Of a DNA stretch of 64,000 nucleotides, positions 12,389 through 23,100 are shown in pieces (the first letter of the stretch is position 1; each line of letters begins with the position of its first letter). The DNA is taken from assembly GCA_036365515.1 (NCBI GenBank), contig CM070877.1:18666701-18730700 (forward strand). Reading direction: 5' to 3'. Made by a program: the position numbers and the translations under genes. The notes below the pieces were generated by a model. It made no database searches, was not told where the DNA came from, and saw only the letters and a program-made list of their open reading frames with translations. This DNA comes from Torymus aiolomorphi. Lineage: Eukaryota; Arthropoda; Insecta; Hymenoptera; Torymidae.

Positions 12389-12803
12389 CCGCTGCAGCAA
12401 CACCGGCACCAGCAGCAGGAACAGCAAAAAAGTGTAGCGTGCGTAGTGTGTGCAACGTGTGAAACGTCCCATATGCGGTCTTATATTTACCGCAATTGTA
12501 CCGGCTGTGTGTGTGTGTGCGTGTGTGTGTGTGCAACGATACATGTGTGGACTTGTGGACCATGTATAAACGGCATACGCTATATGCAAAATATTCCTTT
12601 GTGTGTGTGCATGTATGAGTGTACGTGTGCAACGGCACCTATATGTATGTTAAATAAAAATTATGTCAAATATTCCTTTGTATGTGTGTGTGTGTGCAAC
12701 GGCACATATATGTACGTTCGCGTCTGTGTGTGTGTGTTAAATAAAAATGAATATTTTTTAATATAAAAATTATTTATATTTTATCCCTATCCACTTCCTC
12801 GCA

Positions 12804-13460
12804 TCCACGCGCACCGTCACACACCAAAACTCCCCATTCCTCTCTCTACTTGTAGGCACGCATGCACAAACCCACACAGCAGTACACTCAATCCACCCGG
12901 AGAGAGAGCACGTGCGTGACCGATATAGCGTAGTCCTAATTCCCCACTCCTACGGCCCGCAACAGGCAGCACAGACCCGCGCTCAACCTGCCCGTGGAGA
13001 GAGGAGTGGGGATAGCAGCTAGCTGAACGCTCGTGACGGGTATATCGTAGCCCACCTCCTCCCGTGAGCCACCTAGCCAGCACTGCCTCGCGTTCAAGCT
13101 GTCGGCGAAGGAGTGGGGGCGCCATGACGGGTATAGCGTAGATGTAGGTGTCAGGTTACAGCGCCATGACCACTATAGCGAGACGGTAGGTATCAGGTTA
13201 CGGCGCCATCAAGTGGGCACTTTACAGTAGCTATACAGTAGCCAACTAACAATAGGATATTAATAATGGTTTATATAAACAAACACTAATTAACTACTGT
13301 TTTGCTACTGTTTTGCTACTGTTTAACTACTGTTTATATAAACAAACACTTAAGATAAGAGATGTTTATATAAACACTTGAGTCAAGGGCCCATGTGAAG
13401 ATCACACCGGAATTGTAACCTGATAGCTATCTGCCTCGTTATAGTGGTACATCTACTACT
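12804..13460. repeat. terminal inverted repeat of fragment E
   Basis: Aligns with the right terminal repeat of element A along its whole length (CCACGC..., CACACCAAAACTCCCC..., the GGTATCAGGTTAC palindrome unit, then ...CTACTACT). The internal hairpin unit lies at about 13188-13435. Confidence 0.8.
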
Positions 13461-14103
13461 AGCGTGGGCCTACGCACAAGGATCAGCGCTTCGGAGAGCC
13501 CAGCTAGCAGGCGCTAGCACTACGTTACTATTATGTTCAGAGATACAATAACTCGACCGCGACAGTATAATTAATCAAGGTTATAGTTTAGTAGATGTTA
13601 GTATTTTAGTAAGAAACTCGAGCAATTGGAAGAATTAGCTATATTATTGTATTTAAACAGAGTCGAGTGGTATTGGAGAAAATTAGTCAGGAGGGCAGGG
13701 CAGATAAATAAAAAGAGAAAATTTTCCTTTTAGCTTTTCCCTCACTCCACAAATCCATCCCTTCCCTTTCTCAAGTCCCAAAAAGGCGGGCGCAGTTCGA
13801 GAGCTGCCGCGCCGAAAGGAAGCATTAGCTCGCCAACACTCGCATAAGCACCACCGCAGATTTGTTTTGTTTCAGCAAATTAGGCCACACAGAGCATCTA
13901 CATTCGCCTTCACACATCACTGGTGTGCCAGAGCCACTTCAAGCCATTCCAAGCCACTACAAACCATCACGGATCACGAGTGGGAGCAAAGGCCAACGCT
14001 GCAGAGATTGGCGTTGGAGGCTTTTGTTTTGGTCGAATCGCACAGCTAGTTTACCTGACGCTATGGACGTTCGCCAGGGACTGGTACATCAATGGAGCAG
14101 AAG
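13461..14103. other. spacer between fragment E and element C
   Basis: No gene recognised. Short frames around 13862-14191 lack known domains. The sequence is of intermediate GC and may be host or older transposon DNA. AGCGTG at 13461-13466 would be one side of E's target duplication. Confidence 0.4.
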
Positions 14104-14563
14104 TAGTAATAGGACAGGTATTGCGAGACGTGTGACTCATCGGGCGGTATGTGTCAAGTGTCAAGTGGCACTTAACTCAAGAGGTCATTAACTCAAGTGT
14201 TATGTAAACAGTAGCTGCACAGTAGCTAATGACCCATGTAAGTATGTGTTAATGACCCCATTGTTTTGAAAACAGCTACTGTTTTGCTACTGTATTTGTA
14301 AACAATGGGTCCATTAACACATACTTACAAGGGTCATTAGCTACTGTGCAGCTACTGTATACATAGCACTAATGACCTATGTAAGTATGTGTTAATGACC
14401 CCATTGTTTTGAAAACAGCTACTGTTTTGCTACTGTATTTGTAAACAATGGGTCCATTAACACATACTTACAAGGGTCATTAGCTACTGTGCAGTTACTG
14501 TATACATAGCACTTGAGTTAATGACACCGCTGTGTCACACGGTCGCTATACCTGCCCCACTAC

Positions 14564-14600
<37 letters not shown>
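14104..14600. repeat. terminal palindromes of element C
   Basis: AGTAGTAATAGGACAGGTATTGCGAGAC opens the element. Next come two tandem copies of a hairpin unit built on ...CAGTAGCTGCACAGTAGCTAATGACC... and its reverse complement (about 14170-14520), a closing arm with GTCGCTATACCTG, and a (GA)n run. The same design is seen at the left end of B. Confidence 0.8.
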
Positions 14601-14601
<1 letters not shown>

Positions 14602-14722
14602 TTTGTGTGCTGCGGCGACCTTCTCCACAGGGGTCCCCAGCGTCTAAAGTATAGTGAATCGTTTGTATACGTGATAGAGTTAGTGGCCCTGAAAAGGGCC
14701 GTTTTCTTTTTTGTGTTAAGTT

Positions 14723-14757
14723 TTAATTATATCGTGAATAACCTTGTTTACTGGGAA
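14723..14757 (-). pseudogene. C-terminal scrap of the MGPPFSK protein (C)
   Basis: The minus-strand reading matches the last 11 residues of the B copy (KQGYSRYN and stop at 14723-14725). The DNA further towards the terminus (about 14640-14720, including CCTGAAAAGGGCC) also matches B at 37100-37200. The gene is truncated at about 14757 by the internal deletion. Confidence 0.7.
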
Positions 14758-15225
14758 AGAAAGAAAAATTGACGTCCGCAATCCACGCACTCTATCATGT
14801 CAACTTGCACGTTTCTGCACGGTGGCGAAACGTAACAGCTCTCACATAATCGCGTACATTTGTGCTGATTTACATAACGGTACCCCTTATTACAATAAGA
14901 ACAGAAAAAACGTGTCCCTGCCGCTCCGAATAAATTCGTAATTAAATTAAAATGACGCATACGCTCTTCGAACATCAAATAAATAATACCACTAAGTGCG
15001 ATATTTAATTCGTGGAGAGTGTTGCGGCCGTCAAAGAGCGCCAATTCACCGCTCCCAAAATTATCTTTCTCGAAAACAACCAATGCTATCCCGTGCGCGA
15101 GAAAAAAATCTTGGAAGCTTGTGAGCTCTTCAAAGCCGCAACCGTCTCTTGGAATTTTTACACCCGCATCGGTCATGAGTCTTTCCGCGTGCTCTTTTTG
15201 CATTTTTCGTCGTCCGTCGCGAATC
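14748..15225 (-). pseudogene. PolB N-terminal fragment of element C (left of A)
   Basis: Open minus-strand frame matching A's PolB N-terminal region: DAGVKIPRDGCGF, VVFEKDNFG, then a Cys/His cluster FFCSYCNKGYRYVNQH and ECVDCGRQF. It shows the region A has in three frames as a single frame. The left end is a deletion junction at about 14757-14765, in GAAAGAAA, joining PolB directly to the 3' end of the element. The right end is element A's insertion point. Confidence 0.8.
15220..15225. repeat. left target-site duplication of element A
   Basis: CGAATC, identical to 36287-36292. Six bases is the usual Polinton duplication length. Confidence 0.95.
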
Positions 15226-15838
15226 AGTAGTAGGTGTACCGCTATAGCGAGACAGATAGGTATCAGGTTACACTTCCGGTGTCATCTTCAAGTGTGCACT
15301 TGACTCAAGTGTTTATATAAACATCTGTTATCTTAAGTGTTTGTTTATATAAACAGTGGCCAAAACAGTAGCAAAACAGTAGCAAAACAGTAGTTAATTA
15401 TTGTTTATTTATATAAACAATGATTAATAGCCTATTGTTAATGAGCTACTGTATAGCTCCTGTTTAAGTGTCCACTTGATGGCGCCGTAACCTGATACCG
15501 CTGTTCTCGCTATAGCGGTCATGACGTAACCTGCTGGCCCACTATACCCGTCATGGCGCCCCCACTCCTTCGCAGCCAGCGCAGGGTATTGGTGCGCTAT
15601 ACCAGTCACACGCCCCCCACTCTTTCGCAGGCAGCTTGAGCGCGTGGGCGCGGTGGATGTAGAGGGGCGGACTACGCTATACTTGCCACGCGTGTGCCGG
15701 TAGTTGGCATCCCCACTGAGCACGGGCCGTGTGCTCTCTCCGGGTGGCTTGAGCGTACTGCAAGTCGCGTGGCTCGAGAGGAGTGGGGAGTTTTGGTGTG
15801 AGAGAGAGAGAGAGATGAGTAAGCGCTCGCTTGCGTGG
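15226..15838. repeat. left terminal inverted repeat of element A
   Basis: Inverted match to 35677-36286. The outer ~300 bp is itself an imperfect palindrome: GGTATCAGGTTAC...GTAACCTGATACC flanks TTTATATAAA sites and repeated AAAACAGTAGC. The perfect 10-bp palindrome CGCTATAGCG lies at the base of the outer arm, with CTCGCTATAGCGG at the inner one. Confidence 0.95.
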
Positions 15839-16068
15839 TATCAAACGGTCGCTATACTCGCCCCGCTACTACGAGAGAGAGAGAGAGAGGGTGAGGAGGG
15901 GATAGCGTGGGATTGTTTTTCGGTGGTGGTTAAAAATAACAATTTGTATTAATAATTAATAATTAATATTTTTATTAATTATAACGCACACACACACGTA
16001 CAAGCGCATATTTGATACGTATATGCACATGCGTGTCACGTGTTCGCAGACACGTACGGACACGCAGT

Positions 16069-16107
<39 letters not shown>

Positions 16108-16450
16108 CACACATACGCACATACACATGTACATTTTTTCAACAGTACTTACTGCTGTCACACACATGTACAAACACGTACAGTCGCACACGTATCCGGT
16201 GATACGTGTAGGCACACATGTGTCAAGTGTTCGCAGACACGGCCGGGCACACAGTGCACACACACACATACGCGCCCACACACGCACAGTTCTGTGCCCG
16301 CACACACATATTGCACTATACGGCTGCACTGGTGTCGTCTGTTGCTGCTGTAGACGCAGGAATTTCTGCTGCTGCTGCTGCTGCTTGTGGTGGTGGTGGT
16401 GGTGGTGATCGCAGCGGTGATCGCGGTGTGTCCATTTCGTTGAGACACTC
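15839..16450. other. subterminal microsatellite region of element A
   Basis: A (GA)n run, an AT-rich patch, then (CA)n tracts and repeats around TGTTCGCAGACACG and a GTATCCGGTGATAC hairpin. The same sequence in inverted orientation lies at 55269-55535 in element C. Frames made of His-Thr or Val-Cys repeats here are artefacts of (CA)n. Confidence 0.7.
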
Positions 16451-17301
16451 TCACGCGGTTTTTTTGCACTCGCAGCACTTGTACCGGCTGCACCACCAGC
16501 ATTGTTCCCACGATTGGCCCTCAGGGTCTCTCCTCAGAGTGCGGAATATTATTCCACACGAATTACACCATGTGCCCGTTGCAGGGCTGGGCAGCTGCTG
16601 CTGCTGCTGCTGCTGCTGCTCGAGGAGTTGCACTTGGGCTTTTATTCCTTCGACTATTTCCGCAGTACGCCTCACACCGCGCATGTAGCGCTCTAGTCTC
16701 TTGCTCGCACTAGCGAGCTGTTGTCGCATGGCGGCAATTTTACCCGTGTGCTCCATCGCTGGGGTAATACTGACGACCGGCGAGCGGTGACATGACGCAA
16801 TGCTGCGTGGCGCTGGTGGCGGCAGTGGTGGTGGTGGTGGTGGGGGCTCCGTTAGCCTCGCTCTGGATGCCCCCACTTTTATTGGCGGCGGCGGCGACGC
16901 ATGCGTAATGAGCACGCACTTTGTCGGCTCATGCACAGTGTCCGCTGTCTCTTGGTGCGTAATGCGTATATTCTTTCTTGATTACCATCTGGAAGACGTA
17001 TACGACTCATGCACCGAGTCCGCACACGTTGCCTTTCTTCGCTGGGCCAGGCTCCCAGAAGTACCATTGAATCCGCCGTCAGTTTGTCGTATACTTCTTG
17101 TTTATCACGAATGTGGTTTTCCTCGCTGTGCAAACGCTACCTGGCACAATCCAGACAGCGGACACTCTTATTTTGAATCTTCACGGTCATCCGCTCGATG
17201 ACCCTGGCGGACGCCTCTATCTTTTTATAAATATTATATTGCTCGTTGAAGACAGTTTGTAAAATATTCTCGATAAATTGAAAATTTTTCAATGTTTCCA
17301 T
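16451..17301 (-). pseudogene. Cys-rich Polinton accessory protein (A), broken
   Basis: Divergently transcribed from the other A genes and pointing at the left terminal repeat. The N-terminal helical part starts METLKNFQF at 17301 and includes WPSEERQRV, matching WPAEQRASV in the B copy. A Pro-rich linker, a coiled coil with a poly-Gln run (LEQQQQQQ) and the C-terminal zinc-type module follow: CNSCGIIF, DPEGQSWEQCWWC, YKCCEC. Lesions are an in-frame TAG at 17139-17137 and a one-base frameshift near 16940-17000. The family is not one I recognise; function is unknown. Paired Cys suggest a zinc ribbon or treble-clef fold. Confidence 0.7.
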
Positions 17302-17999
17302 GTTGACGGCGACGATGACGACGACGACGATGATGATGACGATGATGATGATGACGATGACGATGATGATGATGGCGATGGCAGCGATGGCGATGCTGTG
17401 GCTGTTGGCGATGCTGTGGCTGTTGGCGATGCTGTGGCTGTTGGCGATGCTGTGGCTGTTGGCGGCGATGGCGATACTGTGGCTGTCTAAGGTTGATTGG
17501 TACTGTGACAGTGCGCGCCCCACGCTTTTATGTGCACGACCGTGGAGGGTAGAGTGGGGAGAAACTGGCCAGGATTCGAGGGAGTAAGTACGAGCGTTTC
17601 CTACAGAAACTTTCAGTTTTATAGTAGTAGTAGTGTTATAAAATTCTCGGGGAATAGTGTGAGCGATGAAAAAGTACCCGATTAAGCGCCGTGGTTTATA
17701 GCGGCTAAAGCGTCGAGAAAACTGCCTAGGTTGGCCAGAGTAAACACACGTTCCCTACAGAAACTCTCGGTTTCGGGGAATAGTGTGAGCGATGAAAAAG
17801 GACCCGATTAAGCGACGTTTCTTAAGGCAAGAAAATTTCCAGCGTTGGTGGGCGTCCCGAAGAAAGCGGGCTGCTCGGGGAAAGTCTGTACATTTTTGGT
17901 GTTGTGAGGTATTTACGTCGTACTTACGACGTACTACGAGCGGTAAACGAACTATCAGACCCACAATGCTAGCCTGTATTTAGATTTTTCTCTAATTTT

Positions 18000-18054
<55 letters not shown>

Positions 18055-18577
18055 TGAGTAATGGTTTTGTAAAACAACACCCCCGACTGTAGCGTACTTT
18101 CGAGCGATAAACGAACTATCAGACTCACAATGCTAGTCTGTATTTAGAGTTTTCTCTAATTTCGGCAGGCAGACGGGCGGGCGGGCGGGCAGCCAGGGTA
18201 GAGTGAGCAATGCTTTTGTAAAACAATACCACCCGACTGGGCACGGTACAACGGTTTGTATAGTTTTTATCTCAAGTGTGCTTCTCGGCTTTCTCGTCAA
18301 ATCAATGGGGGTCGTATTTTACGGCACTGGTCCCACGCACGTACGTTTGAGGAAGTGTTGTTCCTTTTTCTCAGCTGGAGTGCCTGCATAGCGCTGCTAT
18401 TTTTTTTTCGATGTCCACTCTTTTTTTCATAAGATGTTTATTTTGACTCTCGGAATGTTTCGAAGAAAATGTGCTCACGGGGTAGGACGCTGTCGTCAAC
18501 TTCTTCGAGATGACTAGATGACTAATTTTTTTTTTATCATACGTTTGTTGGGGTGCGTTTCAAAGATGACGGGTGTG
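17302..18577. other. divergent intergenic region of A with tandem duplications
   Basis: Holds (GAC/GAT)n at about 17308-17380, four copies of GGCGATGCTGTGGCTGTT (17390-17475) and a (CAGG)n tract at 18001-18052. There are two pairs of direct repeats: GGGGAATAGTGTGAGCGATGAAAAAG at about 17650 and 17776, and a ~150-bp unit with AAACGAACTATCAGAC at about 17947 and 18108. It lies between the Cys-rich gene and the spliced gene, where promoters for both are expected. No gene seen. Confidence 0.6.
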
Positions 18578-18614
18578 TATAAGAAGTCCAAGCTTGCGTG
18601 CGACGCACTCAGTC
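18578..18614 (+). promoter_or_regulatory. TATA box and initiator of the A 5' gene
   Basis: TATAAG at 18578-18583 is followed 33 bases later by CTCAGTC (18608-18614), an arthropod-type initiator. The ATG follows at 18632. B (CTTATA at 50763-50768, minus strand) and C (CTTATA at 53415-53420, minus strand) keep the same TATAAG box at a similar distance from the ATG. Confidence 0.65.
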
Positions 18615-18631
18615 TATTCAGAAGTTTCGAG

Positions 18632-19972
18632 ATGGATAATCAGGCAAATAGTTCGTTGCGGAAAGCCGTGTTACGGCTCGCGGCTAGAGCCCGTCACGGC
18701 AGAAACCCCGCGTGGCTACGCCGTTTACGGCGTATGTCGCGTGAAAACTTATCAGCGCAATTACGACTACTACTAAGAATGGCAGGGTATCGCGCAATAG
18801 TGCGCCTTTACAACGCATTCGCTTGTTCGCGCGAAGTGCAGACCGTCATTGAAGATGATGTCTTCGAGCGCCGATTAAGCGGGTTACCCGTGTTTCGCGA
18901 TATTGCGAATGCGCGCACGGAACGTTTAGGTAAGTCTAAAACTTTTTTTTTCAAAATAATTTTCCTTTACTTTTTATTTATTTACATATTTTTATTTACA
19001 GCATTTGAGAGCCTCATTCGCGATGATTCGGATACGGAGCTATCCGATAGCTCGAGTGCGGCCACCGATGAGACAAATTTCGAGCCAAGCGCGTCAGCCA
19101 TGTCGCCGCAGCACTCGGCGCGCACGGGTGGGGTATTTAATCCTGTAGCGCGACGACTCAACTTTGAGTACAGCGATACGGAGAGCGAAGCCGCGGACGA
19201 GAAACCGGTTGTCGCGGACGACGCGCGCAGGTCCGAAGATGACCATCCCGAAGACACCCAGCACGAAGACGCCCAGCCCGAAGACGCCCAGCCCGAAGAC
19301 GCCCAGCCCGAAAGTCCGTCGCTCATTGCGTGGGAGCGTTTCGACGACGACGAGGATGAGGTGGATGAGTCGGAGACGGAAGAGGAGCGAGTGGCGCGAA
19401 TCGAGGTTGATAGGCGCCTGGAAGAGATGATGTACAGGGATCTCGGGATTGCCGACGCGCTTGAGATGTACGAGCGTCCGCTAGTGACACTAGTAGAACG
19501 ACGTCTTATCGCGAGCCACCCACCCAACGTGAATGTCGAAGATAACAGCACTGCTGTAAACACTGTGCGTGCCGATCGTGAACGGCTGTTGACGAGCCTG
19601 CAAGGCGTGGTAAACATGGTTAACACCGTGTACAACCACAATTACCCGTCGCATCGTCGTGTCAACGAATGTAAGTAAAAATATATTTATTTAAGGGCGT
19701 TTCTGATTTTGTTTTTTTTTAAAAGTCAAATATTTTTTATTATAGTTATCCGCACGCGCGATCTGATGTATCGGGAAATTCGTTCGTCGCTCCCCGATGT
19801 CGACGGTTTGCCGGAGTTATACGAACAAATAGCGCATAATCCGCAGGCAGTGATGCAGCGCTGGTTTCGCGACCAGGCGCAAGACGAGACTTCGCCGCTA
19901 TATACCGACGCAGACCTCATAGATCTTGTAAAGCGAATACTCGAAAGTTTTGCCGGCTATTCCGAGCCTTAA
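18632..19972 (+). CDS. spliced 5' gene of element A, three exons
   Basis: The start ATG at 18632 is chosen because TATA and initiator lie just upstream and C has the same start. Exons: 18632-18929, 19002-19670, 19746-19972. Introns are 72 and 75 bp, both GTAAGT...AG. Exon 1 encodes a basic helical domain (RLAARARHGRNP, RRMSRENL); exon 2 is strongly acidic and Ser-rich with four PEDAQ-type repeats; exon 3 ends YSEP-stop. B keeps the first intron with identical donor bases. Function unknown. The position just upstream of PolB, and a second in-phase acceptor at 20047, suggest it may also supply an N-terminus to PolB. Confidence 0.65.
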
Positions 19973-20046
19973 ATGTAAAAAAAAAATCAGAAACATTTAA
20001 AAATAAAAAAAGTTAAGAAAATATAATTTGTTTTTGACTTTTTTAG

Positions 20047-20097
20047 CGAGTCCCGAGTCCCATTCGTCACCACAGGTAGGTGGCGGCGTTTATAGCA

Positions 20098-20129
<32 letters not shown>

Positions 20130-23100
20130 GGCAGTGTCGTGGCGGTCAGCCCCGAGTCCGAGAACAATGAAGTTATACAGCCCGTCGTCGAGCGCTTCAT
20201 CGTTGCAGCCGAGGGTCAACAGTACCTGCGACGGTTTGGCGTCCAAGGGCGCACGATTAGTTTTAGAATAGGTGAACCGCGCGAGGGAGAAAATGTTGTA
20301 TTATGGATGGAAGCGGCGGTTAGCGATATCCATAACTACATAACCGAGCATGTTCCGGGTAATAATTTAATCAGTGTGAGGGTAGGATGCGAGCAGTTCG
20401 CGCAAGGTCCCGCGGGGCTCTCGTTCAGGCCTATAGAAAATTTCACCGTCGCTGATTTATGGAATCTAATTAGTTCCATATGTCAGAGTAATGAGATTAT
20501 AGGCATTGACGACACGTTCATTTTACAGGCTTATTACGTTGAAATGCCCGTTGGTGCAGGTAGAATACGCGGCAAAGCAGCTCTGACGGCGTCCAGTCTT
20601 CAGAAGCGCTCAATAGTGTCTATACAAAATGACGGTGATAATCTCTGTTTACCGCGTGCGCTCGTAGTGGCGAAAGCGCACTTGGCGCTCAAGGGGCGGG
20701 ATTGCGTGGAGGCGCGCAAAGAGTGGAAAAACATACGCGATTCACGGCGCACCCTGCAGAAACAACGCGCGGAAACACTCGTGGGTGACGCTGGTGTGTT
20801 TTTACCACGCGAGGGTTGCGGGTTTCGCGAGCTGTTAGCGTTTCAAAATTTTTTGTCGCGTCGGGAATCGCGATCGTTGTTTTCGAAATTGAAAATTTTG
20901 GTAATGGCGATGCGCCGCTTTTCGATGGCCGAAACACGTTCGAAGAATTAAATACTCCTCTTCACGGTGTAATTTATTTAATTTTTGAAGAGCGTCGACG
21001 TCATTTCAACGTAATTACGAATTTATTCGCGGCGGCTGGTGCTCGTTTTTTTGCTCTTATTGCAACAAAGGGTATCGCTGTGTCGACCAGCACGCTTGTT
21101 CGCGTACTTGTCAATGTTGTTTCGTAAGTCCGCCCTGCAGGAGCGACGGCGTGGAAATGATCGAGTGTACAGACTGCGGGCGCAAATTCTTTGGCCACGG
21201 ATGTTTTGCGAAACACAAGCAGGCGGGGTCGTACAAAAAAATAATAAGAGAGTCTGCGACGTTGTGCGGCTGTGCGCGCACTGTTTAAAGATCGTGAATA
21301 TTTTCAGACGACAACACGTGTGCGGTGTCGGTTACTGTAAGCAATGCATGAAACACCATCCGTTTAACGATCAGTGCTTCATGCAGCCTATTATTGAAAA
21401 CGACGCGAACGCGACTAAAAAATATTTGTATATTTTTTATGATTTTGAAACACGTCAGGACACGCCGTACGCTCAAAACATACAGCTTCACGTGCCGAAT
21501 CTCTGCGTCGCGCATCAGGTCTGTACCGACTGCATGGCTATCGACGATATAAAAATTATCTGCAACACATGCGGCGCGCGCGAGTTTGTTTTTACGCGGG
21601 ATCCGGTGAGAGAGCTGTTAGGTTTGTGCATTCGGGTAAACACAGCTTTCGCGGAAATTATATGCATCGCCCACAATGCCAAAGCTTTTGACGCGCAATT
21701 TATTCTAAAAGAACTGGCCGAGAATCCCGAGTATAGTTCACCCAGTGTCATTTTGAACGGTCAAAATGTAACACTGCTCAAATATGGTCGCACCAAATTC
21801 ATCGACAGCATAAATTACTTTCAGATGAAATTAAGCGCGCTGCCCGTGACCTTCGGTTTACCGGAGAGTGTTAAAAAGGGCTATTTCCCTCATCTGTTTA
21901 ACACTCTCGCCGCTCGGGACTACATCGGTCCTCTACCACCCGTTGAGTTTTATGGCCCCGACTCGATGAGCGTAGCCGATCGCGAGGTTTTTCTTGCCTG
22001 GCACCGTGAAACGAGTCCGGACTATATATTCGACATGAAAAAGGAGATTGTCGAGTACTGTCAAATGGATGTAGAAATTCTCAGGCGGGCATGCATACAA
22101 TTTCGGAAAATTTTTCTAGATGTGTCTGATACGGATCCGTTCGTATCAGCATGCACTATAGCGTCAGCGTGTTCGCACGTTTATAGAAAAAACTTTTTGA
22201 CCGCGAATACCATCGGCATAATACCGCCCAACGGTTACAGACGCGCCGACAGGCATTCTCAAAAATCTATAGAGTGGCTACTCTGTTGCGAGCGTGAAAT
22301 CGGCCGAGAGATCGTACACGCGGGGCGCGCGCGCGAGTTTCGTTTGTCGGAGGGCTATTTAGTGGATGGCTACCTGCCACCAGCCGCCACCGTCGCCGCG
22401 CCGGACAAAGGAATTGTTTTCGAATTTCAAGGTTGCTATTGGCACGGCTGCCCGCGGTGTTTTCCAAATATGCGCGATTCGACAAAAACCCGTTTCAATC
22501 AAACTTTTGCGCAAGCTTACGAGAGCACTTGTGAAAAAATTATACACATGAGGAGAGTCGGTTACGAAGTGCGCGAGATGTGGGAATGCGATTTTGAGCG
22601 GTTAAAAGAGCAGCAACCAGATATCGCGCGTTACATCGGCAATCATCCGATAATGTGTAAAATCACGCTTGACCCGCGCGACACGTTTTACGGTGGTCGC
22701 ACGGAGAATATCGTCACCTCTTACAGAGTCGCCGCGGACGAAGAGATCAAATATACGGATATTTGCTCTCTTTACCCGTATATTTGTAAAAGAGGTCGTT
22801 TTCCAATTGGACACCCGCGTATTTACAGCGGGGGCGAATGTGCCGCTCTAACGACCGGTCAAAACAACAATCTCGAGAGCGTCGAGGGCCTGGTTAAATG
22901 TCGCGTGTTACCGCCGCGTGATTTATTACTGTGTCACGTCGTGTACGACTGATCGTCACCGCCCTTATAGTTAGTGGAACCTCCACACACCTCTAGCCTT
23001 GTTTTAGACTCAGACGATACAACGCCAACGGCCGGTAAATTACCGACCGCCCGTAGCAGCTTGAACAACAACTTTTTACCTTAAAGTAACTGGGCACCAG

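Larger units (their letters stand above)
12227..13460 (-). mobile_element. Polinton fragment E (terminal piece)
   Basis: A remnant Cys-rich gene, GT microsatellites and a terminal inverted repeat of the same family as element A, ending ...CTACTACT at 13460. In A, B and C the Cys-rich gene lies next to the PolB-side end and points towards it, so E is the 5' terminal part of an element whose main genes ran on the minus strand. The rest is missing on the left. Confidence 0.7.

Noticed and set aside
15226..15540. Independent MITEs inserted at Polinton ends
   Set aside because: The palindromes coincide with the element ends, lie inside the target duplication, and occur at both ends of A, so they belong to the terminal repeats.
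16012..16410. Several open frames of His-Thr or Cys-Val repeats (also at 12446, 36881, 52503, 52834, 55194)
   Set aside because: They are translations of (CA)n/(GT)n microsatellites next to the terminal repeats, open in several frames at once.
17278..17490. Poly-Asp/Ala-Val repeat frame
   Set aside because: Artefact of (GAC/GAT)n and GGCGATGCTGTGGCTGTT repeats; no homologue in B or C.
18518..18631. Longer N-terminus for the spliced 5' gene
   Set aside because: The upstream ATG precedes the TATA box and initiator, and elements B and C start at the downstream ATG.
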